40,058 nt of DNA from an uncultured Terriglobales bacterium (lineage in GTDB: Bacteria; Acidobacteriota; Terriglobia; Terriglobales; Acidobacteriaceae). Shown here in pieces: positions 32,481 through 40,058 of the stretch. The notes under the pieces were generated by a model. It was not told the DNA's origin and made no database searches. It was given only the letters and a program-made list of their open reading frames with translations. How positions within the stretch are numbered: the first letter of the stretch is position 1; each line of letters begins with the position of its first letter. Position numbers and translations under genes: made by a program. Where the stretch lies: contig CATPBJ010000109.1 of assembly GCA_955652395.1 (NCBI GenBank), positions 1 to 40,058 on the forward strand. The letters are read 5' to 3'.

Positions 32481-34121
32481 TTAATCCTGGACACTTCGCT
32501 CTCGCCCTTCACCCCGATGATCGGTTGCCTGAACTGGGAATAAGCACGTCACCTTGGTTCCACCTGTCGCCACTCGCTGGATCTCCAGAGACCCGCCGAT
32601 GACCCGGGCCCGGTAGTTCATCAGATGGCGTCCCATACCGGCATTGTTGGCTGGGATGTCCGCAATTCCTAAGCCGTCATCGGTGATGGTAAGCGCGCCC
32701 CGATCCTGATCGGCAGCCAAGCGAATCGCGATCTGGCGGGGGTGGCCATGTTTGACGGCATTGTTTACCGCCTCCCGAGCAATGTGGTACAAGTGCGTGG
32801 CCACCGTGTCGTCATGAATCAGCACCGGGGTAAAGCACTGGAACCGACAGGAAACCCTGAACAGGTCTTCCACTTCGCCCGCCCATTGTTGTAGCGCCGA
32901 CATCAGTCCCTGCGCGTCGGACACAACCGGCAACAGGCCCCGCGCCAGTTCACGCGTCTTGTTGATGGCCTCATTGACCAGTTTTACGATCTTGGCCGCA
33001 TCGCCGGCCTCAGGCATGCTTTTTTCCATGAGCTTTTGCTGCTGTACCTTGCTCATGAACGCGATGCCGGTCAGATGCTGGCCCAGGCCGTCATGTAGGT
33101 CTTGCCCGATGCGGCGTTGTTCGCGGCCACTGACCTCGAGAATCGTTTTCTCCAGATGCTTGCGCTCGGTGATATCGATTCCGGTAGCAATAATATAGGC
33201 AGGCGTTCCGTCGTTGCCCGGCAACACAGTACTTGACCAGGCGATCCAGCGGCGAGCACCGTCCCGCTTGACCAGGTAGCCCTCATAGTCGCTGGGTAGC
33301 TGATCCGAACAAAGGTGTTGAAAGACCGATTTGAAACGGTCCACTTCTTCTGGAACCATGAAGACGTCCCAGATCTTCTGGCCGGAAACTTCAGCCGGGG
33401 AATATCCGCTGGTTTGTTCACAAGCCCGGTTGCAGCGGATGATCCTGCCTTCCGGATCGAGTACCACCACCAACGCACCCACGGTGTGCAGGATGGCAGA
33501 GACCACATTGCGCTCTTCCTGCAGTGCCTCTTCCGTCCGCTTCAGATCGGTAATGTCGAAACCCACTCCGTGAATGAACCAGGGCTCGCCATCCTCTTTG
33601 CGAATCATCTTGGCTTCGCAGTGAAACCAAATCACGCGGCCATCGCGCGCAACCACGCGATAGGCCGATCGCAAAGAGCTGCCGGTAAGAAACATTTCGG
33701 CCGCTTCCGTACTCCAGCGTTGCTTGTCATCGGGATGAATATGGCTATACCAGCGAACGGGGTCTTCCAGCCACTCTTCTTGTGAAAAACCCAACGCCGC
33801 TTCGATCTGAGGACTGACGTAAGCCTCGCCAATGCCGCGATCGAGATACGCCATGAATACTACCGCGGGAATTTGTTCCACCAGGGCGCGATATCTGGCT
33901 TCCAGATTGGGGAGTTGCGGATCTGCCACCGATGCCGTGACTGCCTGTTCTGGCGGATACACGATGCGGCGGGCCATGCCGGAATTACAGGTGAATACGC
34001 CCGCCAGGCCCTGGAGAATCTCCTCAGCTTGCCGAGCATCGAGTTGCGGTTCTGCAGCCGCGGAAGGACGAGCGCTCGGCGTGTCATTCGCGCGTGTCTG
34101 CGGCCACGAAAACGAAACCAT
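32481..34121 (-). CDS. Cytoplasmic PAS-PAS sensor histidine kinase (NarX/DegS class)
   Basis: 546 residues without membrane segments. A short N-terminal stretch contains GVFTCNSGMARRIVYPP. Two PAS-PAC units follow: about 75-200 (VFMAYLDRGIGEAYVSPQIEA) and about 203-325 (GALVVVLDPEGRIIRCNRA). A HisKA_3 dimerisation domain has phospho-acceptor His343 (RRIGQDLHDGLGQHL). A HATPase domain (HIAREAVNNAVKHG, LTITDDGLGIADI) completes it. Soluble PAS kinases of this kind often sense oxygen, redox state or bound cofactors. The ATG at 34121 has gaggag upstream. It is paired with the NarL-type regulator and lies 168 bp downstream of the second small subunit. Confidence 0.93.
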   Translation of the reverse strand: MVSFSWPQTRANDTPSARPSAAAEPQLDARQAEEILQGLAGVFTCNSGMARRIVYPPEQAVTASVADPQLPNLEARYRALVEQIPAVVFMAYLDRGIGEAYVSPQIEAALGFSQEEWLEDPVRWYSHIHPDDKQRWSTEAAEMFLTGSSLRSAYRVVARDGRVIWFHCEAKMIRKEDGEPWFIHGVGFDITDLKRTEEALQEERNVVSAILHTVGALVVVLDPEGRIIRCNRACEQTSGYSPAEVSGQKIWDVFMVPEEVDRFKSVFQHLCSDQLPSDYEGYLVKRDGARRWIAWSSTVLPGNDGTPAYIIATGIDITERKHLEKTILEVSGREQRRIGQDLHDGLGQHLTGIAFMSKVQQQKLMEKSMPEAGDAAKIVKLVNEAINKTRELARGLLPVVSDAQGLMSALQQWAGEVEDLFRVSCRFQCFTPVLIHDDTVATHLYHIAREAVNNAVKHGHPRQIAIRLAADQDRGALTITDDGLGIADIPANNAGMGRHLMNYRARVIGGSLEIQRVATGGTKVTCLFPVQATDHRGEGRERSVQD

Positions 34122-34183
34122 GCTCACTCCTCAAAGTCACGACAGTGAAATGTGGGGCGAACGCTCCTGTCCGCCGTCTTTGA

Positions 34184-34231
34184 TTTGGATTCAACTATCA
34201 CAAGAACTCATTCAGTTCCTATGAATCCAAA
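34184..34231. repeat. Inverted repeat upstream of the sensor kinase
   Basis: tttggattca (34184-34193) and tgaatccaaa (34222-34231) are perfect complements separated by 28 bases. A smaller gaact/agttc pair (34204-34208 and 34214-34218) lies inside. The site is about 63-110 bp upstream of the kinase start, between it and the second small subunit. A regulator site or an RNA stem are both possible; no T-run follows. Confidence 0.5.
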
Positions 34232-34289
34232 CGCAACCAGGCGTGAAACCAACTTCAAAATCACCGGACAAGAGTGTTCGCTCCACATC

Positions 34290-35339
34290 TCATATTTCTT
34301 GCGCCCTGGAGCGCACCCGCTTGCGCCATCCCGGCTCTTTGTTCAGTGACGCCTGCGTAAACCGCCTCAAGGCATGAATCGCCCGTCCATAAGTCTGCAC
34401 CGCCGCCGAGGATAGCAGCGAGCCCGGTGGCTGATTCATGAAGGGCATAAATTTGTCAGGAAAGCCTGGCATAGTGCAACCAATGCATATTCCGCCCACG
34501 TTCGGACAACCGCCAATCCCGCCCATCCAGCCCCGCTTACCGACATTGCATTGCACCACTGGTCCCCAACATCCCAGCTTGACGATGCATAGAGGCGATC
34601 CGTATTCTTCGCCAAACTGGGCTTGCTCGTAGAAGCCGCCGCGATCACATCCTTCGTGGACTGTGTTGCCAAAGAGCCAAGTTGGACGCAATGCCTCATC
34701 CAGCGGAATCATGGGCGCGCGACTTGCGGCCATATGGAGCAGGTACAGCAGCGTCTCCATGAAATTATCCGGCTGCACCGGACATCCCGGCACGCACACA
34801 ATGGGAATGTCGGCCTTCGATCTCCACTGCCAGCCCAGATAATCGGCAAGGCCCATGCAGTCGGTCGGATTTCCTTCCATGGCGTGGATTCCACCGTAGG
34901 TGGCACAGGTCCCGGCCGCAATGACAGCCCAGGCTCTGGGCGCCAGTCGATCGATCCACTCGCAGGTAGTAATTGGCTGGCCGGTGTTCGGGTCAGTGCC
35001 GAATGAAGCCCAATATCCTTCCTTCTTATTGGTCTCGTCAGGAATCGAACCTTCGATGACGAGAATAAAAGGTTCCAGCTTGTCCTGCGCTGCCAAGTGA
35101 AAACGCCTCAGGAAGTCGTCGCCATTTTCGATCGCGAGAAGGGGATTGAGAAAGTTGACTTTGGGAATCCAGGGTAGGGCTCCGGTGACAATGTCTTCGA
35201 TGCTAGGCTGCGTGGCCGCGGTCATCGCAATGGTATCCCCGTCGCAGCCGAGGCCAGCCGTTATCCAGAGGACATCGATTTCTGTAATCGGCGCGGAGCC
35301 TTGATTCTTGGCTTCCGGTCTGGCGACACCATTGTGCAT
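34290..35339 (-). CDS. Second, stand-alone [NiFe]-hydrogenase small subunit (group 1h type)
   Basis: 349 residues, very similar along its length to the subunit at 30298-31362. It keeps WITAGLGCDGD with Cys32 and Asp35 at identical positions, PGCPVQPDNF, HEGCDR, KLGCWGPVVQC and GGICIGCTMPGF, so all Fe-S ligands appear intact. Differences concentrate in the segments after NPLLAIENGDDF and in the C-terminal tail (KEPGWRKRVRSRAQEI). No large-subunit gene accompanies it. It is followed by the kinase-regulator pair. The ATG at 35339 has gggagagg upstream and matches the paralogue's start. It could replace the other small subunit in the complex under some conditions or serve in sensing; neither is shown. 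Confidence 0.95.
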   Translation of the reverse strand: MHNGVARPEAKNQGSAPITEIDVLWITAGLGCDGDTIAMTAATQPSIEDIVTGALPWIPKVNFLNPLLAIENGDDFLRRFHLAAQDKLEPFILVIEGSIPDETNKKEGYWASFGTDPNTGQPITTCEWIDRLAPRAWAVIAAGTCATYGGIHAMEGNPTDCMGLADYLGWQWRSKADIPIVCVPGCPVQPDNFMETLLYLLHMAASRAPMIPLDEALRPTWLFGNTVHEGCDRGGFYEQAQFGEEYGSPLCIVKLGCWGPVVQCNVGKRGWMGGIGGCPNVGGICIGCTMPGFPDKFMPFMNQPPGSLLSSAAVQTYGRAIHALRRFTQASLNKEPGWRKRVRSRAQEI

Positions 35340-35649
35340 TGCACTGCGCCTCTCCCGCGTAGAAGCAAGAAGCCTCCCGGCAGTCTGCAAAAGACAAAGA
35401 CGATAATGTTGCTCTCAGCCGCGTATTCTACCTTAAACATCCATATTTATATGCCGGGAGCGATGCTGGGGGCATAGTCGCCTCAATGCCCAGGTGGTGC
35501 GATCCCGTCCTCAAAGCCGACTTCGGCCCGGAATAACTTCCTAAATAGCCGTCATCCGAGCAACCGAGTATTGCGAGGACTGATCCGTTCCACTCCGGGG
35601 GGACAGATCGCCATATCGATAGTCGAACGCTGGCACAGGAATGGCCTGA
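35340..35649. other. Upstream region of the second small subunit
   Basis: No gene is recognised. The region should contain the promoter of the 34290-35339 gene. An AT-rich patch lies at about 35434-35455, but no promoter boxes can be assigned with confidence. The end near 35649 merges with the decayed epimerase. Confidence 0.4.
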
Positions 35650-36154
35650 GTGGTTAGACAGCTTTGAGTGAATTGCCGCCGATGGAGCCTTCGAGAGACC
35701 CTGGCGGAACCCGGCACGCCAGCTTGGCTACCATGGGGTCCAGCCCAACGCGCGTCGCGCTTTCGCATTGGACGAACCTCGAATTTCGGTCATCATTGAG
35801 ACTCCAGCATCGCCCACCGGCGAATCGACCAACCCAGGCTGGTACCCGAAGAGGCGGACGGGCGCCAACCGCTTGTGCGAGTTCCGGCAGCCATACCGAC
35901 ACTTCTGGGGGATCATCATCTACGATGTTGTAAATACCAGGGTTGGCATGCGCGAGCGCCAAATATGTTGCTCGCGCTGCATCCGCTATATGGATAGACG
36001 ACCAGACGCCGGCACCATCGCCGATAAGTGGAAACTTACGTTTACGAATGAGGGCGACGATTTCACCTTCGTCTGAAATTGAGGTGCCCGGTCCATAAAT
36101 CGTCGTCACGATACTGAGCAAGCGACAGACCGCCGAATGCCAGGATCGCCACAA
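35650..36154 (-). pseudogene. Decayed NAD-dependent epimerase/dehydratase
   Basis: Only the C-terminal half of an extended-SDR epimerase remains. It runs in one frame from IYGPGTSISDEGEIV through IHIADAARATYLALAHANPG and YNIVDDDPPEVSVWLPELA to VGRFAGG. After a frameshift near 35815-35825 it continues with VSMMTEIRGSSNAKARRALG. The next codons read Trp-Thr-Pro-Trp, then TAG (35728-35730) where the family has Tyr, then Pro-Ser-Trp-Arg-Ala-Gly-Phe. The N-terminal Rossmann half is missing. One truncation, one frameshift and one nonsense codon make it non-functional. Confidence 0.85.
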
Positions 36155-36409
36155 TTGCTAGAACTTTAAGCTTGGCGTGGTCGCAACATAAATTCCTCCG
36201 ATCAACAGATGCGTCGTTCTCATCGGATGGGATGCTGTCAGATTGTTCATGGGCTGCGCGCATCAGGTATTTCCGATCACTCATACCTTAAGCGAACATT
36301 AAATCGCATTGAGAAACCCCCATCAAAAGAAACGGCAAATCCGCGCGCCGAGGCCAGGCACCAACCTAGCAAGGGGGCCTGCGCATCCAAAGTCGCTGGA
36401 GGCACCTTC

Positions 36410-36808
36410 ATGAGACATCTACAATCTGTTTTGGCGATGCTGGTGGCAACGGTTCTTATCGGCTGCGGCGCTGGCCACGCGAATCTCACGAGTATTACAG
36501 TCAGTCCTCAATCCGCAACCACCACGAGCAGTCCTCAGGGGCAGGTTGGTTACACTGCGTCGGGCAATTTCGCCAACGGCAAGAGCCGGGAGCTGTCGCA
36601 GGTAGACGGTCTTTCGTGGAAGACCGCGCAAACGAGTACCGGCACGGTGGCGGCTACTATTGGTTCGACCGGCGAAGTTACTTGCTCAGCCCCCGGGACT
36701 GTCACCATCACCGCGAGTGCTCCCGAAAACCTAAGTTTCACTCTGAATAATGGAGTACAGAACACGTCAATGACAGTGAGTGGTACTGCAATGCTAATTT
36801 GTCAGTAA
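36410..36808 (+). CDS. Lipoprotein with Ig-like (Big-2-type) domain
   Basis: 132 residues. The signal peptide ends in a lipobox (VLIGCGAG, Cys near residue 19), so the protein is probably lipid-anchored. The mature part matches bacterial Ig-like domain 2: ANLTSITVSPQSATT at the start and STGEVTCSAPGTVTITASAP near the end. The ATG at 36410 follows tggaggc and opens the signal peptide. It stands alone between decayed genes. Binding partner unknown. Confidence 0.82.
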   Translation: MRHLQSVLAMLVATVLIGCGAGHANLTSITVSPQSATTTSSPQGQVGYTASGNFANGKSRELSQVDGLSWKTAQTSTGTVAATIGSTGEVTCSAPGTVTITASAPENLSFTLNNGVQNTSMTVSGTAMLICQ

Positions 36809-36830
36809 AAGATCATCCGTCAGCCTGTTC

Positions 36831-37184
36831 ATGAAGTATTTCGTAGAACCCGTTCACATCGCGCGAGCTCTCCGGGCAGAACCGGGCTGCGAGTCACGAG
36901 AAGTCTCCATAGCCGGAACCCTCGGTCAAGATCGTGGTTTTGCTCGAAACGAGCACAGGGAATCGGTGATCGCGGCTTTTCGCTGCGGTGCCGCAGGTGT
37001 GTTTTGCCGGACGGAGTCGTTACCGGAACTTGCCAGATGTATCGAGCGTGTCAGCTGGGTCACCCCGTCGCCGGTGCGTTCGACTCGCACACTGTTGCAC
37101 ACGCTTGGCGCGAGTCTGATCTGTCGCAAGGTATCGTCTGCATGTAACTGCAATTCCACAGCACCAGCTATCCCGGCAGCAGTA
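36831..37184 (+). pseudogene. Relic of a NarL-type receiver domain
   Basis: Within this stretch HRESVIAAFRCGAAGVFCR and TESLPELARCIERV match the last helices of NarL-family receiver domains. Just upstream, in another frame, PSVKIVVLLETS matches the preceding strand. The frames change near 36940-36960, and neither acceptor Asp nor DNA-binding domain can be found. A decayed fragment is the best reading. Confidence 0.5.
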
Positions 37185-37913
37185 TTAGGGGTAGTTCGAA
37201 TCGCGAACGCCCAGGCGAGATCGTAGTTGCTTGCGGTAACGCCGGCTCAACCGGAGTCTGGTTCCATTGTCGAGAAGTACTTCGTATTCGCCATCCTCAT
37301 TGAGCTCTAGACCTCGGACCCTATCAAGGTTAACGATGGTCGAACGGTGAATACGGCAAAAGACGGCATGATCCAACTCTTCATCGAGTTCGGACATGCT
37401 GCGGCGCAACAGGTGTGTTCTCGTTCCTGCGTGCAGGCACGCATAGTAGTCTGCAGCCTCAATCCAATCAATCTCCGAGATTTTCAAGAACCAGATCTGC
37501 CCAACGCTCTTGATGGCCAGACGCTCCATCTTTCTCGGCAGGTCCTTGCCATGCACGATCCTTTCCTTGGCACGCCCGAGCGCGCGATCGAATCGAGCAT
37601 TGTCGAATGGCTTCAACAGGTAATCGAGCGCTCCCGCCTCGAAGGCCCGCAGCGCGTATTGATCGTATGCGGTCACAAAGACGACGGCGGGAGGCAGATC
37701 TCGGCCCAGCAGTTCGAGCACGTTAAACCCGTCACATTCCGGCATCTGAACATCCAGGAAGACCAGGTCCGGCTTCTTGCTGCGGATCTCTGCCAGTGCC
37801 TCCATGCCAGACCCACATTCGCTGACGATTTCAATCTCCGGATCAAGCCGCAGCAACACGGTAAGACTGCTGCGAGCGAGCGGTTCGTCGTCAACAACCA
37901 GCGTGCGTATCAT
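37185..37913 (-). CDS. LytTR-family response regulator
   Basis: 242 residues. The receiver domain has the acidic pair in VVDDEP, acceptor Asp54 (VFLDVQMPECDG) and Lys101 (YLLKPFD). A LytTR DNA-binding domain follows (about 135-235: WFLKISEIDWIEAADYYACL, FCRIHRSTIVNLDRVRGLE, LRLSRRYRKQLRSRLG). The ATG at 37913 starts directly at the receiver; a GTG at 37937, three bases after the kinase stop and behind gggagggg, is an equally possible start. It forms an operon with the LytS-type kinase. Confidence 0.93.
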   Translation of the reverse strand: MIRTLVVDDEPLARSSLTVLLRLDPEIEIVSECGSGMEALAEIRSKKPDLVFLDVQMPECDGFNVLELLGRDLPPAVVFVTAYDQYALRAFEAGALDYLLKPFDNARFDRALGRAKERIVHGKDLPRKMERLAIKSVGQIWFLKISEIDWIEAADYYACLHAGTRTHLLRRSMSELDEELDHAVFCRIHRSTIVNLDRVRGLELNEDGEYEVLLDNGTRLRLSRRYRKQLRSRLGVRDSNYP

Positions 37914-37940
37914 TGTGGGACGTTCTTCCGGTTGCACCTA

Positions 37941-39041
37941 TCACCCCTCCCTGAAGGGTACGGTAACCGATACTTCCACACCGCCCGGGCCTTGATTCCG
38001 CATGCTGAACTCGAACGCGTCTCCGTACAGGCTTTGCAGGCGGGTTCGCGCATTGGAGATCCCTATCCCGGAATGCGTTTTGTCCCAGTCCGCAGGCAGG
38101 TTGGGGCCGTCGTTATAGACGCTGAGAGTGAGCATGCCGTTGGATTGAAACGCGGTAATCCGAATCGCGCCTCCCTGTGCTCGTTTCGCGATGCCATGTT
38201 TGACCGCGTTTTCTACCATAGGCTGCAGAATCAGGCAGGGAACCTGAGCTAGATAGAGTTCCTTGGGGACGTCTACCGTTAACTGAAGGCGCTCCGCAAA
38301 TCGCACCTGCTGAATGTCCAGGTACTTTTGCAGAAACTCCATTTCCTCGCCCAGGGGCACCTGTTGTCTATGGGAATCTTCCAGTACCTGGCGCAGAAAG
38401 TCGCTCAGCTCCGCAATCATGCTGACCGCAGCATCATTTCTTCTCTCGCGTACCAGCCCAGCGATGGCGTTGAGCGTATTGAACAAAAAGTGCGGCTCGA
38501 TTTGTCGACGGAGGGCATTGAGTTGTGCCTTGGAGAGCTGCTCGTTGAGACGTGCGGTCTCGGTTTGTTGAAGGACCAATCGCTCTTGGGAGTCCAGCAC
38601 ATAGCTGATCGCTAGGATAGAGGCGTACAGGATCAGGAACGATAGAAGCCCGTTGTAGAACTTGTCGAACCATAGATCCGCGAACCGCTCTGGAGCCAGG
38701 GATTTTGCCCACGGATTTAGTAGCTCTTCCAGCCACGACGTCCAGGCGGCCGAAACCACACCGATCGTGACGCAGGCGGTGAGGTGCCTGAGCCAAGTGG
38801 AGAAGGGCCGCAGTCGCACCGGAGGGTATTGGCGGCCCAGGCGTATCACGAGCGGTGTCGCCAATGCCCACGGCAGCCAGGACAGGAGGAGGGTCACGAA
38901 CAGGTTGGCCCAGGCGTGGTGCATGCCTTCCGTACGCATGGCGAAAACGGTCTGAGTCGCATCGAACAGCCCAACACCAAGCCAAATCGATGCGATCCAG
39001 AACCACCTTGGCGACTGAGGGCGTATGCGGGACGCGTCCAT
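37941..39041 (-). CDS. LytS-type membrane sensor histidine kinase
   Basis: 366 residues. The N-terminal half has about four membrane segments (WFWIASIWLGVGLFD, LFVTLLLSWLPWALATPL, LTACVTIGVVSAAW, FLILYASILAISYVL). A coiled coil leads into a His_kinase domain (LRRQIEPHFLFNTLNAIAG, His184), followed by a HATPase with CLILQPMVENAVKHG and GIGISNARTRLQSLYG. The ATG at 39041 is preferred; a GTG at 39095 would add 18 residues. It is divergent from the cytochrome P460 gene across a 111-bp gap. Its signal is unknown. Confidence 0.92.
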   Translation of the reverse strand: MDASRIRPQSPRWFWIASIWLGVGLFDATQTVFAMRTEGMHHAWANLFVTLLLSWLPWALATPLVIRLGRQYPPVRLRPFSTWLRHLTACVTIGVVSAAWTSWLEELLNPWAKSLAPERFADLWFDKFYNGLLSFLILYASILAISYVLDSQERLVLQQTETARLNEQLSKAQLNALRRQIEPHFLFNTLNAIAGLVRERRNDAAVSMIAELSDFLRQVLEDSHRQQVPLGEEMEFLQKYLDIQQVRFAERLQLTVDVPKELYLAQVPCLILQPMVENAVKHGIAKRAQGGAIRITAFQSNGMLTLSVYNDGPNLPADWDKTHSGIGISNARTRLQSLYGDAFEFSMRNQGPGGVEVSVTVPFREG

Positions 39042-39152
39042 GTTGAGATCGTATTCTACGGCACGTCTGCCGAGGCCAAGAATGCAGCGAATCACCCGAG
39101 CCGTGCAGTAACCGGTCTGGCAATTCAGAGAGCCCGGCGTGATACTGCGCGC

Positions 39153-39764
39153 ATGCTCCCCAAGATGAATACCGTACTGCTCAGTGTGATGGTTCTGTTT
39201 TCCTCGGTTGCATTTCGCCAGAATGCGACACCGCCGAGTTCGGGCCCCGAATATACCAACGACGCTCAGCTCAAGTTCCCCGAGCGCTATCGGGAGTGGG
39301 TGTATCTAACCTCTGGGTTTGACATGAGCTATAACCCAGCGATGCAAATGGGCGACCACCACGTGTTCGACAACGTCTTTGTAAACCCTGAGGCCTACAA
39401 GGCATTTCTGGAGACGGGGACCTGGCCCGACAAAACGATGCTGGTGCTGGAAGCTCGCGGTGCGGAGAGCAAAAGCTCCATTAACAAGAAAGGCAATTAT
39501 CAGGGTACTGACCTCATGGGATTTGAGGTGCACGTGAAAGACGAAGCGCGTTTTCCGGGCAAGTGGGCTTTCTTTGGCTTTGATGACGGCAAGACCGCCA
39601 AAATGGTTCCGGTATCCGCCGACTGCTATTCCTGCCACGGGGCACACGCGGCTGTGGACACCACGTTTGTCCAGTTCTATCCCACTCTGCTGCCGATCGC
39701 CAAGAGCAAAGGCACGATCACCGCGGCCTACCAAAAAGAGATTGGAACACCAGCACGGAAGTAG
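39153..39764 (+). CDS. Cytochrome P460 family protein
   Basis: 203 residues with an N-terminal export signal (MNTVLLSVMVLFSSVAF). The P460 fold is indicated by KFPERYREWVYLTSGFDMSY, HHVFDNVFVNPEAYKAFL, GFEVHVKDEARFPGKWAFF and a C-terminal heme-c site, CYSCH (Cys158, Cys161, His162). Related proteins oxidise hydroxylamine or handle nitric oxide in the periplasm; substrate here unproven. The start could be ATG 39153 or ATG 39165; no strong ribosome-binding site is visible for either. It is divergently arranged with the LytS/LytTR pair, which may control it. Confidence 0.87.
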   Translation: MLPKMNTVLLSVMVLFSSVAFRQNATPPSSGPEYTNDAQLKFPERYREWVYLTSGFDMSYNPAMQMGDHHVFDNVFVNPEAYKAFLETGTWPDKTMLVLEARGAESKSSINKKGNYQGTDLMGFEVHVKDEARFPGKWAFFGFDDGKTAKMVPVSADCYSCHGAHAAVDTTFVQFYPTLLPIAKSKGTITAAYQKEIGTPARK

Positions 39765-39947
39765 CAACTTGATTTCCAAATGACCCGTGATTGGGGCACA
39801 ATCCGGTCACGATCCGCGAAGGCCACCGCGTCAAGGTCGATCTCTCCGGTGATTTAGCTCCCGGACGAGTCAGACCACAAAGAGGCCGGACCTCTCTGGT
39901 GTTGTGTCCCATAAATAACTAGCATAAGTAATGGACTTGAGATAGGC
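39765..39947. other. Gap before IS630-type transposase
   Basis: No gene is recognised. The left end of the IS630-type element presumably lies here, but its inverted repeat cannot be verified without the right end. Confidence 0.4.
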
Positions 39948-40058
39948 ATGGTCACCGGACGCCCTAAGCCTTCCCTGATCCTTGCCCCGGACGAGCAAAC
40001 CCAACTTCGCGGCCTCGCCACTTCCCGCACCCTGCTCCACGCTCTGGTGGCTCGTGCC
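39948..40058 (+). CDS. IS630-family transposase, N-terminal fragment cut by window edge
   Basis: The first 37 codons (MVTGRPKPSLILAPDEQTQL, then a segment with LATSRTLLHALVARA) match the start of the helix-turn-helix domain of IS630-family transposases. The frame is open to the end of the window. Whether the element is intact cannot be seen. Confidence 0.75.
   Translation, partial: MVTGRPKPSLILAPDEQTQLRGLATSRTLLHALVARA

Noticed and set aside
35640-35665. tRNA-like D-arm sequence (ggcctgagtggttaga)
   Set aside because: No matching acceptor stem, anticodon arm or T-loop around it; the segment is the decayed end of the epimerase gene.
36209-36409. Longer upstream start for the Ig-like lipoprotein
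   Set aside because: It would place 67 charged residues before a clear lipoprotein signal peptide, and the ATG at 36410 has its own ribosome-binding site.

Overview
The window looks like a chromosomal segment of a soil-type Acidobacteriota (Terriglobia-like) bacterium. This is inferred from gene content: Tat-exported Gfo/Idh/MocA and sugar-isomerase proteins, DUF5947/DUF6084 proteins beside a group 1h hydrogenase, PAS/LytS/LytTR regulators, PEGA-WD40 proteins, and many decayed genes and IS remnants. No rRNA, tRNA or CRISPR array was seen.

Left part (1-16.1 kb) is a mosaic. It holds a 129-bp IS1182-type miniature element, two Tat-exported carbohydrate enzymes (785-3074), a 5'-truncated IS1182-type transposase, and a secreted protein truncated by an 8-bp duplication. 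Next come a receiver-TM-trypsin gene split by a frameshift, a PMT-like glycosyltransferase, a secreted heptad-repeat protein with a clear terminator, and a GAF-TM-PEGA-WD40 protein. A putative outer-membrane protein, an isocitrate lyase/PEP mutase family enzyme, a decayed gene and a 39-residue membrane protein complete it.

Central part (16.1-35.4 kb) is a long, mostly overlapping minus-strand gene set for a [NiFe]-hydrogenase of the high-affinity, H2-scavenging type (group 1h, formerly group 5). Read 5' to 3' it runs: a second stand-alone small subunit; a PAS histidine kinase and a NarL-type regulator; the catalytic pair (small 30298-31362, large 28454-30250); a NifU-like protein without CxxC; DUF5947; DUF6084; an unrecognised 354-aa protein; a maturation endopeptidase with an extra N-terminal domain; a small membrane protein; a YceI-like protein; HypC, HypD and HypE; a tandem SIS-domain protein; a glutaredoxin-like protein; HypF, HypA and HypB. 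This would supply subunits, Fe(CN)2CO synthesis (HypCDEF), nickel insertion (HypAB), C-terminal processing and dedicated regulation. The duplicate small subunit upstream of a two-component system, together with the unknown accessory block, is the most interesting part of the window.

Right part (35.4-40 kb) holds a decayed NAD-dependent epimerase, an Ig-like lipoprotein, a receiver-domain relic, a LytS/LytTR two-component pair, a divergent cytochrome P460-type c-heme protein, and the first 37 codons of an IS630-family transposase cut by the window edge.
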